Of a stretch of DNA of 64,000 bases, positions 52,982-62,940 are shown piece after piece. The DNA comes from Pelagibius sp040217155 (lineage in GTDB: Bacteria; Pseudomonadota; Alphaproteobacteria; Kiloniellales; Kiloniellaceae). The DNA lies in the NCBI GenBank assembly GCA_040217155.1, contig JAVJNS010000026.1, positions 1-64,000 of the forward strand. The letters are read 5' to 3'. A program made the position numbers and the translations under genes. Within the stretch, counting starts at the first letter, position 1. Each line of letters starts with the position of its first letter. Under the pieces are notes generated by a model, which was given only the letters and a program-made list of their open reading frames with translations, was not told where the DNA came from and did not search any database.

Positions 52982-54796
52982 ATGACCCTTGGACCGATTG
53001 ACGGCGGGCTGAATGACAATTCCCCTGATGCCGGGCCACCGTCGGCAGGGCGGCCTACGCATCCCTGGGAGCGCAGCTATCCGGCAGGCCTTTCCTGGGA
53101 CGAAGCGGTGCTGCGCGAGCCTCTCTATCTTGCGCTCGACCGTGCGGTGGCCGACTTTGGCCTGAACCCCTGTCTCGATTTCCTCGGCCGCTCCTACAGC
53201 TATGCCGAGGTCGGCGCTTCGGTGGACTGCGCCGCCCAGGGCCTTCAGGAGATTGGCGTTGAGAAAGGCTCGCGGGTCGCGCTCTTCCTGCCCAACACCC
53301 CCTACTACGTGATTTCCTATTTCGCGGTCATGAAGCTCGGCGGCATCGTGGTCAACGTGAACCCGCTCTATGCCGAGGAAGAAGTTCACGAACTGCTGAT
53401 CGATTCCGGCGCCGAGTTCGCCGTCACGCTCGATCTGAAGCTTCTGCTGCCGAAGCTGATCACCGTGCTCGGCCGCTGCGCCCTGAAGAAGATCGTTGTC
53501 GGCTCCATGAGCGAGATCCTGCGCTTTCCCAAGCGCCAGCTCTTCGCCATCGCCAAACGGGGGGAACTGGCCAAGGTGCCGGCCGGCGACCCGCGATACA
53601 TGCGATTCTCTCAGCTGATCGACAATGACGGCAACTTCACGCCGGCGGAAGTCGGCGTCGACGACGTGGCGGTGCTGCAATACACCGGCGGTACCACGGG
53701 CCTGCCCAAGGGCGCCATGCTGACCCACGGGTCGATCTCCGCAAACGTCAGCCAACTGCACCGCTGGTTCATCGGTGTCAAGCAGGGCGAGCAGCGCGTC
53801 CTGGCGGTGCTGCCGCTGTTCCACGTTTTCGCCATGACGGTGAACATGCACCTCGGCATCCGCATCGCCGGCGAGATCATCCTTTTGCCGCGCTTCGAGA
53901 TCGGCACGCTGCTGAAGACCATCGCGCGTTGCCGGCCGACCTTCTTTCCGGGCGTGCCGACCCTCTTCAATGCCATCTTGAATACCCCGAAGCTGGAGCG
54001 CTACGACCTTTCCTGTATCGAAAACAGCATCTCGGGCGGGGCCGGTCTTCCGGCGCCGGTGCGCGAGGGCTTCGAGAACCTGACCGGCGGCCGGCTGCTG
54101 GAAGGCTACGGCCTTTCAGAGGCCTCTCCGGTGGCGACCTGCAATCCGATCGCTGGCGTGAAAAAGGCCGGCTCCATAGGCCTGCCGCTGCCCGGCACGG
54201 AGATCGAAATTCGCTCTCTCGACGAAGGAGGGCATGAGGTGCCGCAGGGGGAAAAGGGCGAGATCTGTCTGCGCGGGCCGCAGGTCATGGCCGGCTACTG
54301 GCAACGCCCGGAAGCCTCGGCCGAGACGCTGCGCCAGGGCTGGCTGCACACCGGCGACGTCGGCACCATGGACGAAGACGGCTTCTTCTACCTGATCGAT
54401 CGCCTGAAAGAAGTCATCATCTCCGGCGGCTACAAGGTCTATCCGCGTCACATCGAGGAAGCCATCTATCGCCATCCCGCGGTGGCCGAGGTAACGGTCT
54501 GCGCCATACCGGACGCCTATCGCGGCGAAGTGCCCAAGGCCTTCATCCGCTTGAAGGACGAGCAGGCGCTCGCCGAGGCGGAACTGCGCGTTTTCCTCAA
54601 CGACAAGCTGTCGCCCATGGAGATACCGCGCCAGATCGAGTTCCGCGACGAACTGCCGAAGACCATCATCGGCAAGCTGTCGAAAAAGGAGCTGATCGCC
54701 GAGGAGCGTGCCAGGCACGCCGACAAGGCGCACAGCGACCGGCTGGACAATGGCGACGTTCCGCCGCAATCGAGCAAAGAGATGCAACCGCGATGA
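52982..54796 (+). CDS. Long-chain fatty-acid-CoA ligase (AMP-binding)
   Basis: A 604-residue adenylate-forming enzyme. Core motifs are YTGGTTGLPKGA (234-245), GYGLSEASPVATCNP near 377, the W-HTGD-G region GWLHTGDVGTMDEDGFFYLIDR near 453-474 and the hinge/Lys motif PKTIIGKLSKKEL near 559. It activates a fatty acid with ATP and CoA. The N-terminal segment with WERSYPAGLSWD resembles FadD-type or dicarboxylate-CoA (PimA-like) ligases. First of four beta-oxidation genes on one strand; the next starts 41 nt downstream. Chain length is unknown. Confidence 0.92.
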   Translation: MTLGPIDGGLNDNSPDAGPPSAGRPTHPWERSYPAGLSWDEAVLREPLYLALDRAVADFGLNPCLDFLGRSYSYAEVGASVDCAAQGLQEIGVEKGSRVALFLPNTPYYVISYFAVMKLGGIVVNVNPLYAEEEVHELLIDSGAEFAVTLDLKLLLPKLITVLGRCALKKIVVGSMSEILRFPKRQLFAIAKRGELAKVPAGDPRYMRFSQLIDNDGNFTPAEVGVDDVAVLQYTGGTTGLPKGAMLTHGSISANVSQLHRWFIGVKQGEQRVLAVLPLFHVFAMTVNMHLGIRIAGEIILLPRFEIGTLLKTIARCRPTFFPGVPTLFNAILNTPKLERYDLSCIENSISGGAGLPAPVREGFENLTGGRLLEGYGLSEASPVATCNPIAGVKKAGSIGLPLPGTEIEIRSLDEGGHEVPQGEKGEICLRGPQVMAGYWQRPEASAETLRQGWLHTGDVGTMDEDGFFYLIDRLKEVIISGGYKVYPRHIEEAIYRHPAVAEVTVCAIPDAYRGEVPKAFIRLKDEQALAEAELRVFLNDKLSPMEIPRQIEFRDELPKTIIGKLSKKELIAEERARHADKAHSDRLDNGDVPPQSSKEMQPR

Positions 54797-54837
54797 TCCG
54801 TCGCGACGCAGTGTGAGAATCCGAAAGGTCTGGAAGC

Positions 54838-55977
54838 ATGGAAAAGAATGTTGTGATCGCCGGCTACGCCCGCTCGCCGTTTCATTTCGCCCACAAGGGC
54901 GAGATGGTGAAGCTGCGGCCGGATGAGATGGCGGCCCAGGTCGTGCGCGGCCTGCTGGATCGCAGCGGCATCGACCCCAAGGATATCGAAGACCTGATCG
55001 TAGGCTGCGCCTTTCCGGAAGGCGAACAGGGCCTCAACGTCGCGCGCCTCATCGGTTTCCTGGCCGAACTGCCGCTCGGCGTCGCCGGCACCACGGTGAA
55101 CCGCTTCTGCGGCTCCTCCATGCAGGCGATCCACATGGCCGCCGGGAGCATTCAGATGAACGCCGGCGAGGCCTTTATCTGCGCCGGCATCGAATCCATG
55201 AGCCGCGTGCCCATGGCCGGCTTCAATCCGCTGCTCCACCCGGGCCTCGCCGAGCGCTATCCCGCCGCCTACATCTCCATGGGCGAGACGGCGGAGAACG
55301 TGGCGCGCCGGCATCAGATCACCCGCGCGCGCCAGGAGGAACTGGCGGTCGTCAGCCACCGCAAGGCCGCGGTGGCCAGGTCGGAAGGCAAACTGAAGGA
55401 CGAGATCGTCCCGGTCACCGTCAACGGCGCGGCGGTCGAGGCTGACGGCTGCATCCGCGCCGACACCTCGATGGAGACCTTGGCCGAGCTGAAACCCGCC
55501 TTCGCCACCGACGGCAGCGTCACCGCGGCAACCTCTTCTCCACTCACCGACGGGGCCTCGGCGGTGCTGGTGACGACCGAGGACTACGCCAAGGCGCACG
55601 GTCTGAAGCCGCTCGCCCGCCTGCGCTCGATCGCCGTGGCGGGCTGCGATCCGGAGGTCATGGGCATCGGCCCGGTGGCGGCGACCAGGAAGGCGCTGGA
55701 GCGTGCCGGCCTCGCGGTGAAAGACCTCGGCATCATCGAGCTGAACGAAGCCTTCGCCGCGCAGGCTCTGGCCTGCGCCGACGAGTTGGGCCTCGACCTC
55801 GACAAGACCAACCTCGACGGCGGCGCCATCGCGCTCGGCCATCCTCTGGGCGCCACCGGCGCGCGCATCACCGGCAAGGCCGCGGCGCTGCTGCAGCGCG
55901 AGGGCCAGGAATTCGCGCTGGCCACCCAGTGCATCGGCGGCGGCCAGGGCATCGCGACGATCTTGGAGGCCGCGTGA
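54838..55977 (+). CDS. Acetyl-CoA acyltransferase (thiolase)
   Basis: A 379-residue degradative thiolase. The acylated nucleophile is C91 in NRFCGSSMQAIHMAAG; NEAFAAQAL near 303, GGAIALGHPLGATGAR near 333 with the catalytic His, and the second Cys in CIGGGQGIATIL near 364 complete the active site. It cleaves 3-ketoacyl-CoA to acetyl-CoA and a shortened acyl-CoA. Stop overlaps the next gene by one base (TGATG), and order thiolase / bifunctional enzyme / acyl-CoA dehydrogenase matches FadAN-E type operons. Confidence 0.95.
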   Translation: MEKNVVIAGYARSPFHFAHKGEMVKLRPDEMAAQVVRGLLDRSGIDPKDIEDLIVGCAFPEGEQGLNVARLIGFLAELPLGVAGTTVNRFCGSSMQAIHMAAGSIQMNAGEAFICAGIESMSRVPMAGFNPLLHPGLAERYPAAYISMGETAENVARRHQITRARQEELAVVSHRKAAVARSEGKLKDEIVPVTVNGAAVEADGCIRADTSMETLAELKPAFATDGSVTAATSSPLTDGASAVLVTTEDYAKAHGLKPLARLRSIAVAGCDPEVMGIGPVAATRKALERAGLAVKDLGIIELNEAFAAQALACADELGLDLDKTNLDGGAIALGHPLGATGARITGKAAALLQREGQEFALATQCIGGGQGIATILEAA

Positions 55978-58319
55978 TGGCCATCAACCAAGCCGCCGTG
56001 ATCGGCGCCGGCGTCATGGGCGCCGGCATCGCCGCCCACCTCGCCAATGCCGGAATCCCGGTGCTGCTGCTGGATATCGTGCCCCAGGGAGCAGGGGAGG
56101 GCGCGGAGAACCGCTCCGCCCTGGCCGAGGGCGCCGTCGCCAGGATGCTGAAGGCCGACCCGGCGCCCTTCATGTGGCAGCGCGCGGCCAAGCTGGTCAC
56201 GCCCGGCAATCTGGAGGACGATTTCGACAAGCTTGCCGACTGCGACTGGATCGTCGAGGCGGTGCTGGAAGATCCCGAGGTAAAGCGCAGCCTCTACCGG
56301 CGCCTGGAAGAAGTCCGGAAAGATGGATCCATCGTGTCCTCCAATACCTCGACCCTGCCGCTGAAGCTGCTGACCGAGGGCCTGCCGGAGCGCTTCGCCG
56401 GCGACTTTCTCATCACCCACTTCTTCAATCCGCCGCGCTACATGCCGCTGCTGGAACTGGTCGCGGGTGAAAAGACACGTCCGGAAGTGGTGGCGGAAAT
56501 CGACGCCTTCGGCGATCGGGTGCTCGGCAAGGGCATCGTGCGGTGCCACGACACGCCGGGTTTCGTCGCCAACCGCATCGGAACCTTCTGGCTGCAGTGC
56601 GCCGTGGTGGAGACCCTCGACCGCGGCCTGACGGTGGAGGAGGCCGATGCCGTCATGGGGCGGCCGCTCGGCATTCCCAAGACCGGCGTCTTCGCGCTGC
56701 TCGATCTGGTCGGTCTCGACCTCATGCCCAAGGTCGACGCTTCGCTGGCCGCGACCTTGCCGAAGGACGACGCCTACCAGGGGCTGCGCCGCGACTTCCC
56801 CTTGCTCGAAAAGCTGATCTCGGAGGGCTACACGGGCCGCAAGGGCAAGGGCGGCTTCTACCGTCTCAACAAGACCGGCGGCGCGCGCGTGAAAGAGGCG
56901 ATCGATCTCACCACCGGCGACTATGCGCCGGCGGCCAGGCCGTCGCTGGCCTCCGTCTCCGCCGCCCGGCGCGGCGGCGCCAAGGCGCTGGTGGCTCACA
57001 GTGACAAGGGCGGGGCCTTCGCCTGGGCGGTGATGTCGCAGACGCTCGGCTATGCCGCCTCGCTGGTGCCGGAGATCGCCGACGAGATCCCCTCGGTCGA
57101 TCGGGCGATGCGGATGGGCTACAACTGGAAATTCGGCCCCTTCGAGCTGCTCGACCAGCTTGGTGCCGCGGATGTCGCCGCGCGCCTGAAAGCGGAGGGC
57201 CGGGAGGTGCCGCCGCTGCTGGAGAAAGCCGCGGCGGCTGACGGCTTCTACCGCGTCGAGAACGGGCGGCTGCAACACCTGACCGTCGCCGGTGACTATG
57301 CCGATGTCGTCCGCGGCGACGGCGTGCTGCTGCTGTCGGACATAAAGCTGAAAGGCGCCCCCCTGGCCCGGAACGGTTCGGCCTCGCTGTGGGACATCGG
57401 CGACGGCGTCGTCTGCCTGGAAGTGCACACCAAGCTCAACACCATCGACCCCGAGGTCTTCAAGATCATGGGCAAGGCGCTGGAGATCGTCCCCAAGGAC
57501 TACAAGGCGCTGGTGGTCTACAACGAGGGCTCGCAGTTTTCCGCCGGGGCCAACCTGGGCCTTGCCATGTTCGCCGCCAACGTCGGCGCCTGGCCGATGA
57601 TCGAGGACATGGTGGCCGAGGGCCAGAAGGTCTACACCGCCCTGAAGCGCGCGCCCTTTCCGATGGTGGCCGCGCCCTCCGGCCTGGCGCTGGGCGGCGG
57701 CTGCGAGATTCTGCTCGCCTCCGACGCCGTGCAGGCCCATGCCGAGAGCTACATCGGCCTGGTCGAGGCCGGCGTCGGCGTGGTGCCGGCCTGGGGCGGC
57801 TGCAAGGAGCTGCTGACCCGCTACGCCCAGGACCCGCGCCGCCCCAGGGGGCCGATGCCGCCGGTCGCCGCGGCCTTCGAAACCATCGGTCTCGCCAAGG
57901 TGGCCAAGTCGGCCTTCGAGGCCAAGGAACTGGGCTTCCTGCGCGGCAGCGATCACGTCACCTTCAACCGCGAGCGCCTGCTGGCCGACGCCAAGCAGAA
58001 GGCCCTGTCGCTGGTCGAGGGCTACCAGCCGCCGGCGCCGGCCGAGCTGTTCCTGCCCGGGCCCTCCGGCAAGGCATCCCTGGCTTTCGCGCTGCGCGAC
58101 CTCTTCGCCAAGGGCCAGGCCACCGAGCACGACATGGTGGTGGCGACGGAACTGGCCGAGGTGCTGACCGGCGGCGCCAAGGCGGATTTCACCGCGGGCC
58201 TGGGCGAGGACGCGGTCTTGAAGATGGAGCGCGCCGCCTTCATGCGCCTGGTGCGGACGCCGGCCACCCTGGCGCGGGTCGAGCACACGCTCGAGACCGG
58301 TAAACCCCTTCGAAATTAG
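55977..58319 (+). CDS. Bifunctional 3-hydroxyacyl-CoA dehydrogenase / enoyl-CoA hydratase, FadN-type order
   Basis: A 780-residue enzyme with the dehydrogenase first and the crotonase domain last. The NAD fold VIGAGVMGAGIAAHLANAG is at about 8-26, the His/Glu catalytic segment ITHFFNPPRYMPLLELV near 144-160, and a second 3HCDH C-terminal part at 320-420. The crotonase domain (about 475-700) contains FSAGANLGL with the oxyanion loop and PSGLALGGGCEILLASDAVQAHAESYIGLVEAG. This domain order is that of FadN-type proteins, the reverse of E. coli FadB. It performs hydration and oxidation in beta-oxidation. Confidence 0.94.
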   Translation: MAINQAAVIGAGVMGAGIAAHLANAGIPVLLLDIVPQGAGEGAENRSALAEGAVARMLKADPAPFMWQRAAKLVTPGNLEDDFDKLADCDWIVEAVLEDPEVKRSLYRRLEEVRKDGSIVSSNTSTLPLKLLTEGLPERFAGDFLITHFFNPPRYMPLLELVAGEKTRPEVVAEIDAFGDRVLGKGIVRCHDTPGFVANRIGTFWLQCAVVETLDRGLTVEEADAVMGRPLGIPKTGVFALLDLVGLDLMPKVDASLAATLPKDDAYQGLRRDFPLLEKLISEGYTGRKGKGGFYRLNKTGGARVKEAIDLTTGDYAPAARPSLASVSAARRGGAKALVAHSDKGGAFAWAVMSQTLGYAASLVPEIADEIPSVDRAMRMGYNWKFGPFELLDQLGAADVAARLKAEGREVPPLLEKAAAADGFYRVENGRLQHLTVAGDYADVVRGDGVLLLSDIKLKGAPLARNGSASLWDIGDGVVCLEVHTKLNTIDPEVFKIMGKALEIVPKDYKALVVYNEGSQFSAGANLGLAMFAANVGAWPMIEDMVAEGQKVYTALKRAPFPMVAAPSGLALGGGCEILLASDAVQAHAESYIGLVEAGVGVVPAWGGCKELLTRYAQDPRRPRGPMPPVAAAFETIGLAKVAKSAFEAKELGFLRGSDHVTFNRERLLADAKQKALSLVEGYQPPAPAELFLPGPSGKASLAFALRDLFAKGQATEHDMVVATELAEVLTGGAKADFTAGLGEDAVLKMERAAFMRLVRTPATLARVEHTLETGKPLRN

Positions 58320-58367
58320 GGCCGCTTCGTACCTGGGGGCCGCTTCTTAACCAGTGGAAGACAGATC

Positions 58368-60155
58368 ATGGTGACCTACACCGCGCCGCTCGACGACATT
58401 CGCTACCTGCTGCACGACCTGCTCGACTACGAGGGCCGGGTGGCGGGCCTGCCCGGCTTCGAGGAGGCGACCCGCGATCTCGCCGACACGGTGATGGAGG
58501 AGGGCGCCAAGTTCTGCGAGAACGAGCTGCTGCCGCTCAATCAGCCCGGCGACGAGGCGGGTTGCGGTTTCGAGAACGGCGTGGTGCGCACGCCCGAGGG
58601 TTTCAAGGAACTCTACCAGGCCTTCTGCGAGGCCGGCTGGAACGGCCTGTCGCTCAACCCCGACTACGGCGGCCAGGGCCTGCCCAAGACCCTGCAGTTC
58701 GCCATGACCGAACTGATCTGCTCGACCAATCTCTCCTTCGGCATGTACCCGGGCCTGACCCACGGCGCCTGCAACGCGCTGGAGCTGCACGGTTCCGACG
58801 ACCAGAAGCGGACCTTTCTGCCGAACATGATCCACGGCCGCTGGTCCGGCACCATGTGCCTCACCGAGTCGCATTGCGGCACCGACCTCGGCCTCATCCG
58901 CACCAAGGCGGAGCCCAAGGACGACGGCAGCTACGCCATCACCGGCACCAAGATTTTCATCTCCGCCGGCGAGCATGACCTCAGCGACAACATCGTCCAC
59001 CTGGTGCTGGCCAAGCTGCCCGACGCGCCGGAAGGCTCCAAGGGCATCTCGCTGTTCATCGTGCCGAAGTTCCTGGTGAAGGAAGACGGCAGTCCGGGCG
59101 CGCGCAACGGCGTGGCCTGCGGCTCCATCGAGCACAAGATGGGCATCAAGGCCTCCTCTACCTGCGTCATGAACTTCGACGCGGCCGAAGGCTACCTGGT
59201 CGGCGCGCCGCACAGCGGCATGGCCAAGATGTTCACCATGATGAACGTGGCACGCCTCGACGTCGGCATTCAGGGCCTCGGGCTCGCCGAGACCGCTTAC
59301 CAGTCGGCGGCGGCCTACGCCAAGGAACGGCTGCAGGGCCGCTCGCTGGCCGGCCCGGCCCATCCGGACAAACCGGCCGACCCGATCATCGTGCATCCGG
59401 ACGTGCGCCGGAACCTGCTGACCATGCGCGCGCTGAACGAGGGCGCGCGCGCCCTGGCCCTCTGGGTCGCCATCGCCGTCGACGTGGCCGAAAAGCACCC
59501 CGACGAAGCGAAACGTCAAGAGGCCGACGATCTCGTCGCCCTGATGACTCCGATCATCAAGTCGTTCTTCACCGATTACGGCTTCGAGGCGACCAACCTG
59601 GGCATGCAGGTCTACGGCGGCCACGGCTACATCTGGGAGACCGGCATGGAGCAGCTGGTGCGCGACGCGCGCATCGCCCAGATCTACGAGGGCGCCAACG
59701 GCATCCAGGCGCTCGACCTGGTGGGCCGCAAGCTCGGCCAGAACATGGGCCGCCTGCTGCGCCGCTTCTTCCACCCGGTGCAGGCCTATATCGAGACCGG
59801 CATGGAAAAGCCGGAGCTGGCGGAATTCGTGGCGCCTCTGGCCAAGAATCTCAGCCGCCTGCAGCAGGCCACGCTGTGGATCGCCCAGCAGGGGATGAAG
59901 GACCCGGAGGAGGCCGGCGCCGCCGCGAGCGACTACCTGAACCTCTTCGCCTATACCGCGCTCGCCTACATGTGGTGCCGCATGGCTGAAGTGAGCCTGG
60001 CGAAGCGGGACGGCGACGAGAGCGGCTTCCATGAGGCCAAGCTCGCCACCGCGCGCTTCTTCTTTCAGCGCCTGCTGCCCAAGAGCTCCGGCCACTTCGC
60101 CGCCATCATGGCCGGCAAGGCGCCGATCATGGAACTGAAGGAAGCGGCGTTTTAG
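58368..60155 (+). CDS. Acyl-CoA dehydrogenase, long type with extra C-terminal domain
   Basis: A 595-residue flavoenzyme, about 200 residues longer than classic medium-chain enzymes. An N-terminal ACAD_N-like segment, the FAD/substrate motif GTMCLTESHCGTDLG near 161-175, GTKIFISAGEHDL near 193 and the catalytic Glu in AQIYEGANGIQALDLVGRKL near 440 are seen. A further C-terminal helical domain covers about 460-590, as in DmdC-like and related long acyl-CoA dehydrogenases. It catalyses the first oxidation. Final gene of the operon, 48 nt after the FadN-type gene. Confidence 0.94.
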   Translation: MVTYTAPLDDIRYLLHDLLDYEGRVAGLPGFEEATRDLADTVMEEGAKFCENELLPLNQPGDEAGCGFENGVVRTPEGFKELYQAFCEAGWNGLSLNPDYGGQGLPKTLQFAMTELICSTNLSFGMYPGLTHGACNALELHGSDDQKRTFLPNMIHGRWSGTMCLTESHCGTDLGLIRTKAEPKDDGSYAITGTKIFISAGEHDLSDNIVHLVLAKLPDAPEGSKGISLFIVPKFLVKEDGSPGARNGVACGSIEHKMGIKASSTCVMNFDAAEGYLVGAPHSGMAKMFTMMNVARLDVGIQGLGLAETAYQSAAAYAKERLQGRSLAGPAHPDKPADPIIVHPDVRRNLLTMRALNEGARALALWVAIAVDVAEKHPDEAKRQEADDLVALMTPIIKSFFTDYGFEATNLGMQVYGGHGYIWETGMEQLVRDARIAQIYEGANGIQALDLVGRKLGQNMGRLLRRFFHPVQAYIETGMEKPELAEFVAPLAKNLSRLQQATLWIAQQGMKDPEEAGAAASDYLNLFAYTALAYMWCRMAEVSLAKRDGDESGFHEAKLATARFFFQRLLPKSSGHFAAIMAGKAPIMELKEAAF

Positions 60156-60224
60156 GCGGTTGCGCGCGCCCGCGACGTTCACCCTACTTGACCAGCAGAA
60201 CCTGGCCCCCGCCACAGCCAGGAC

Positions 60225-60348
60225 TGTCGTCCCGGCACTTGGTGCCGGGACCCGTCGGCCGCAGCGCTTGCTCGGCCATGGAATTCGTCCGCGAGCCATT
60301 GCCATGCGGTCACGCCATTGGATCCCGGGAACAAGTCCTGGGATGACA
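60225..60348. repeat. Intergenic double-hairpin inverted repeat (REP/MITE-like)
   Basis: A 124-bp element with 29-bp ends (60225-60253 and 60320-60348) that are inverted copies with 23 of 29 bases matching. Each end is itself a hairpin: CCCGGCACTTGGTGCCGGG at the left (8-bp perfect stem, 3-nt loop) and CCCGGGA-N5-TCCTGGG at the right. The outer ends read TGTC(G/A)TCCC. It lies between two converging genes. Elements with a GTCATCCCGG...CCGGGATCC pattern are known to me as dispersed repeats of alphaproteobacteria; copy number here is not known. Confidence 0.75.
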
Positions 60349-60373
60349 GTGGTGTGGTCGCAAGGGAGGCGTC

Positions 60374-60847
60374 TCACCCCCGCTCAATGCGGCACTGGTA
60401 GCAGTTGTTGCTGGCCGAGCGGATGTGAATATAGGCGATCTTCGGGTCTTCAAACATTCTGGCCGCAGAAGGCTCGACCTCATGTGACGGCACTACCTTG
60501 CCCGTGCCATAGACGATGCGGTCGTCGCTGCCGTAACCCCGGATCATCACCGATTTCCGGCGCTTAAACATCTCGGGCAAGACGCCGGCTTCGGCATAGC
60601 GCGGGCAGTCTTCGGCATGAAGGAAGATCGGCCCGACCTCGGCATAGGGCTGCGGCGCCGGGAAGGGCCGGTGCGCCAGCACCAGGAAAGGCGCGCCCTC
60701 GGCGATATCGTCGAGGCAGTGACGGCAGGGGTTGCCGCCGCCGTCGGAGACCTGCCGTTCGGGTGCCTGGCCGTTGGCATCGGTGGAACCATCGCGCCAG
60801 GCGCGGGCCAGATCGGAATCGAGAGCGACGAAGCGTAAGGCGGTCAT
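60374..60847 (-). CDS. DUF1203 domain-containing protein
   Basis: A 157-residue soluble protein of the DUF1203 family: the N-terminal MTALRFVALDSDLARAWRDG, the pair C-x2-C in PCRHCLDDIAEGAPFLVLAHRPF near 40-62, GPIFLHAEDCPRY near 71, and the C-terminal IHIRSASNNCYQCRIERG. The cysteine pairs and histidines suggest metal binding. Its function is unknown. Divergent from the SDR gene with 129 bp between. Ends directly after the double-hairpin repeat. Confidence 0.88.
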   Translation of the reverse strand: MTALRFVALDSDLARAWRDGSTDANGQAPERQVSDGGGNPCRHCLDDIAEGAPFLVLAHRPFPAPQPYAEVGPIFLHAEDCPRYAEAGVLPEMFKRRKSVMIRGYGSDDRIVYGTGKVVPSHEVEPSAARMFEDPKIAYIHIRSASNNCYQCRIERG

Positions 60848-60976
60848 GGGAGTGAAGCTCCAGCAAATGATCACCGCAGCATCACAGCAGCAGGACACCG
60901 ACGCCTCTATCCGCTTCTTGCGCCCCTTGCCGGAACCTGTTCCCTTTGCCTTGGTAAACGTCAGGGGAGGCGACAC

Positions 60977-61765
60977 ATGGCGGTGGCGGCGAAGCCATTT
61001 TCGGAAATGTCGGTACTGATCGTCGGCGGCACTTCGGGCATCGGCCTGGCCGCGGCCGCGGCGCTGATCCGCGCCGGGGCGCCGCGCCTGCGCCTCGTCG
61101 GGCGCAACCCGGAGCGGGCGGCGGCGGCCGTCGACCACCTGCGCTCGATCGAGCGCAAGGCCGCGGTGGCGGCGCTGCTCGCCGACTGCAGCGACCCCAA
61201 GGCGGCCAAGGACATGGCCGGAACCGCGGCGGCCGGAATGGGCGGCATCGACCTGCTGGTCTGCTCGCCCGGCGGCAACAACCTGCCCGAACTGCTGTTC
61301 CGCCAGCCCATCGCCCAACTGAACCGCACCCTCATGGAGGATCTGGCGCCGACGCTTAACGCCTGCCGCGCCGTGCTGCCGATGATGATGGAGGCGGGCG
61401 GCGGCGGCATCGTGAACGTCGCCTCCGACGCCGCCAAGGTGGCGACGCCGGGCGAGGCGGTGGTCGGCGCGGTGATGGCGGCCATCGTGCAATTCACCCG
61501 CGGACTCGCGATCGAGGCCAAGCGCAACGGCATCCGCGCCAATGCGGTGACGCCCTCGCTGGTCGAAGGCACGGCGCTGACCGAGCGCCTTATGGCTGAA
61601 GGCAGTTTTTCCAAGAAACTGTTCGAGAAGGCCCGGCCCCTGGCCGGCCTCGGCCCCACCACGGCGGAGGATCTGGCCGCGCTCATCGTCTTTCTGGCCA
61701 GCCCGGCGGCGGCCAAGATCACCGGCCAGGCGATCTCGGTCAACGGCGGTATCAGCGCCGCGTGA
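60977..61765 (+). CDS. SDR-fold protein lacking the catalytic Tyr and Lys
   Basis: A 262-residue short-chain dehydrogenase/reductase by fold. The nucleotide motif GGTSGIGLAAAAALIRAG (about 17-34), VGRNPE, the active-site Ser in NVASDAA (S150) and the C-terminal ITGQAISVNGGIS are typical of classical SDRs. The canonical YxxxK reads V163-G-A-V-M167, so both catalytic Tyr and Lys are missing while the Ser and spacing are kept. The NNAG-type motif is replaced by CSPGGNNLP. It may bind NAD(P) or a ligand without classical redox chemistry. Probably a non-canonical or non-catalytic member. Confidence 0.88.
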   Translation: MAVAAKPFSEMSVLIVGGTSGIGLAAAAALIRAGAPRLRLVGRNPERAAAAVDHLRSIERKAAVAALLADCSDPKAAKDMAGTAAAGMGGIDLLVCSPGGNNLPELLFRQPIAQLNRTLMEDLAPTLNACRAVLPMMMEAGGGGIVNVASDAAKVATPGEAVVGAVMAAIVQFTRGLAIEAKRNGIRANAVTPSLVEGTALTERLMAEGSFSKKLFEKARPLAGLGPTTAEDLAALIVFLASPAAAKITGQAISVNGGISAA

Positions 61766-61782
61766 TCCGCCGGTCCGCGCAT

Positions 61783-61812
61783 TTGCCCCGGACCGGCGCC
61801 GCGGTGTAGACT
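61783..61812 (+). promoter_or_regulatory. Possible sigma-70 promoter of the aldo/keto reductase gene
   Basis: TTGCCC (61783-61788) and TAGACT (61807-61812) are 18 bp apart in the 104-bp gap before the ATG at 61870. Both boxes are partial matches, so this is a tentative call. Confidence 0.35.
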
Positions 61813-61869
61813 CACGGCCTGTCCGGCCCCTCTCGCCGCCGCCGTTTTCACGCCTTGGGAGACGACCAT

Positions 61870-62901
<1,032 letters not shown>

Positions 62902-62940
62902 GCCCCCGCGGAAGTAACCACGAGCTTTGGCGGCACTTCC

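Noticed and set aside
55584..58286. 900-codon minus-strand open frame over the FadN-type gene
   Set aside because: Long because of codon bias in GC-rich DNA; His/Gly/Arg-rich translation without motifs.
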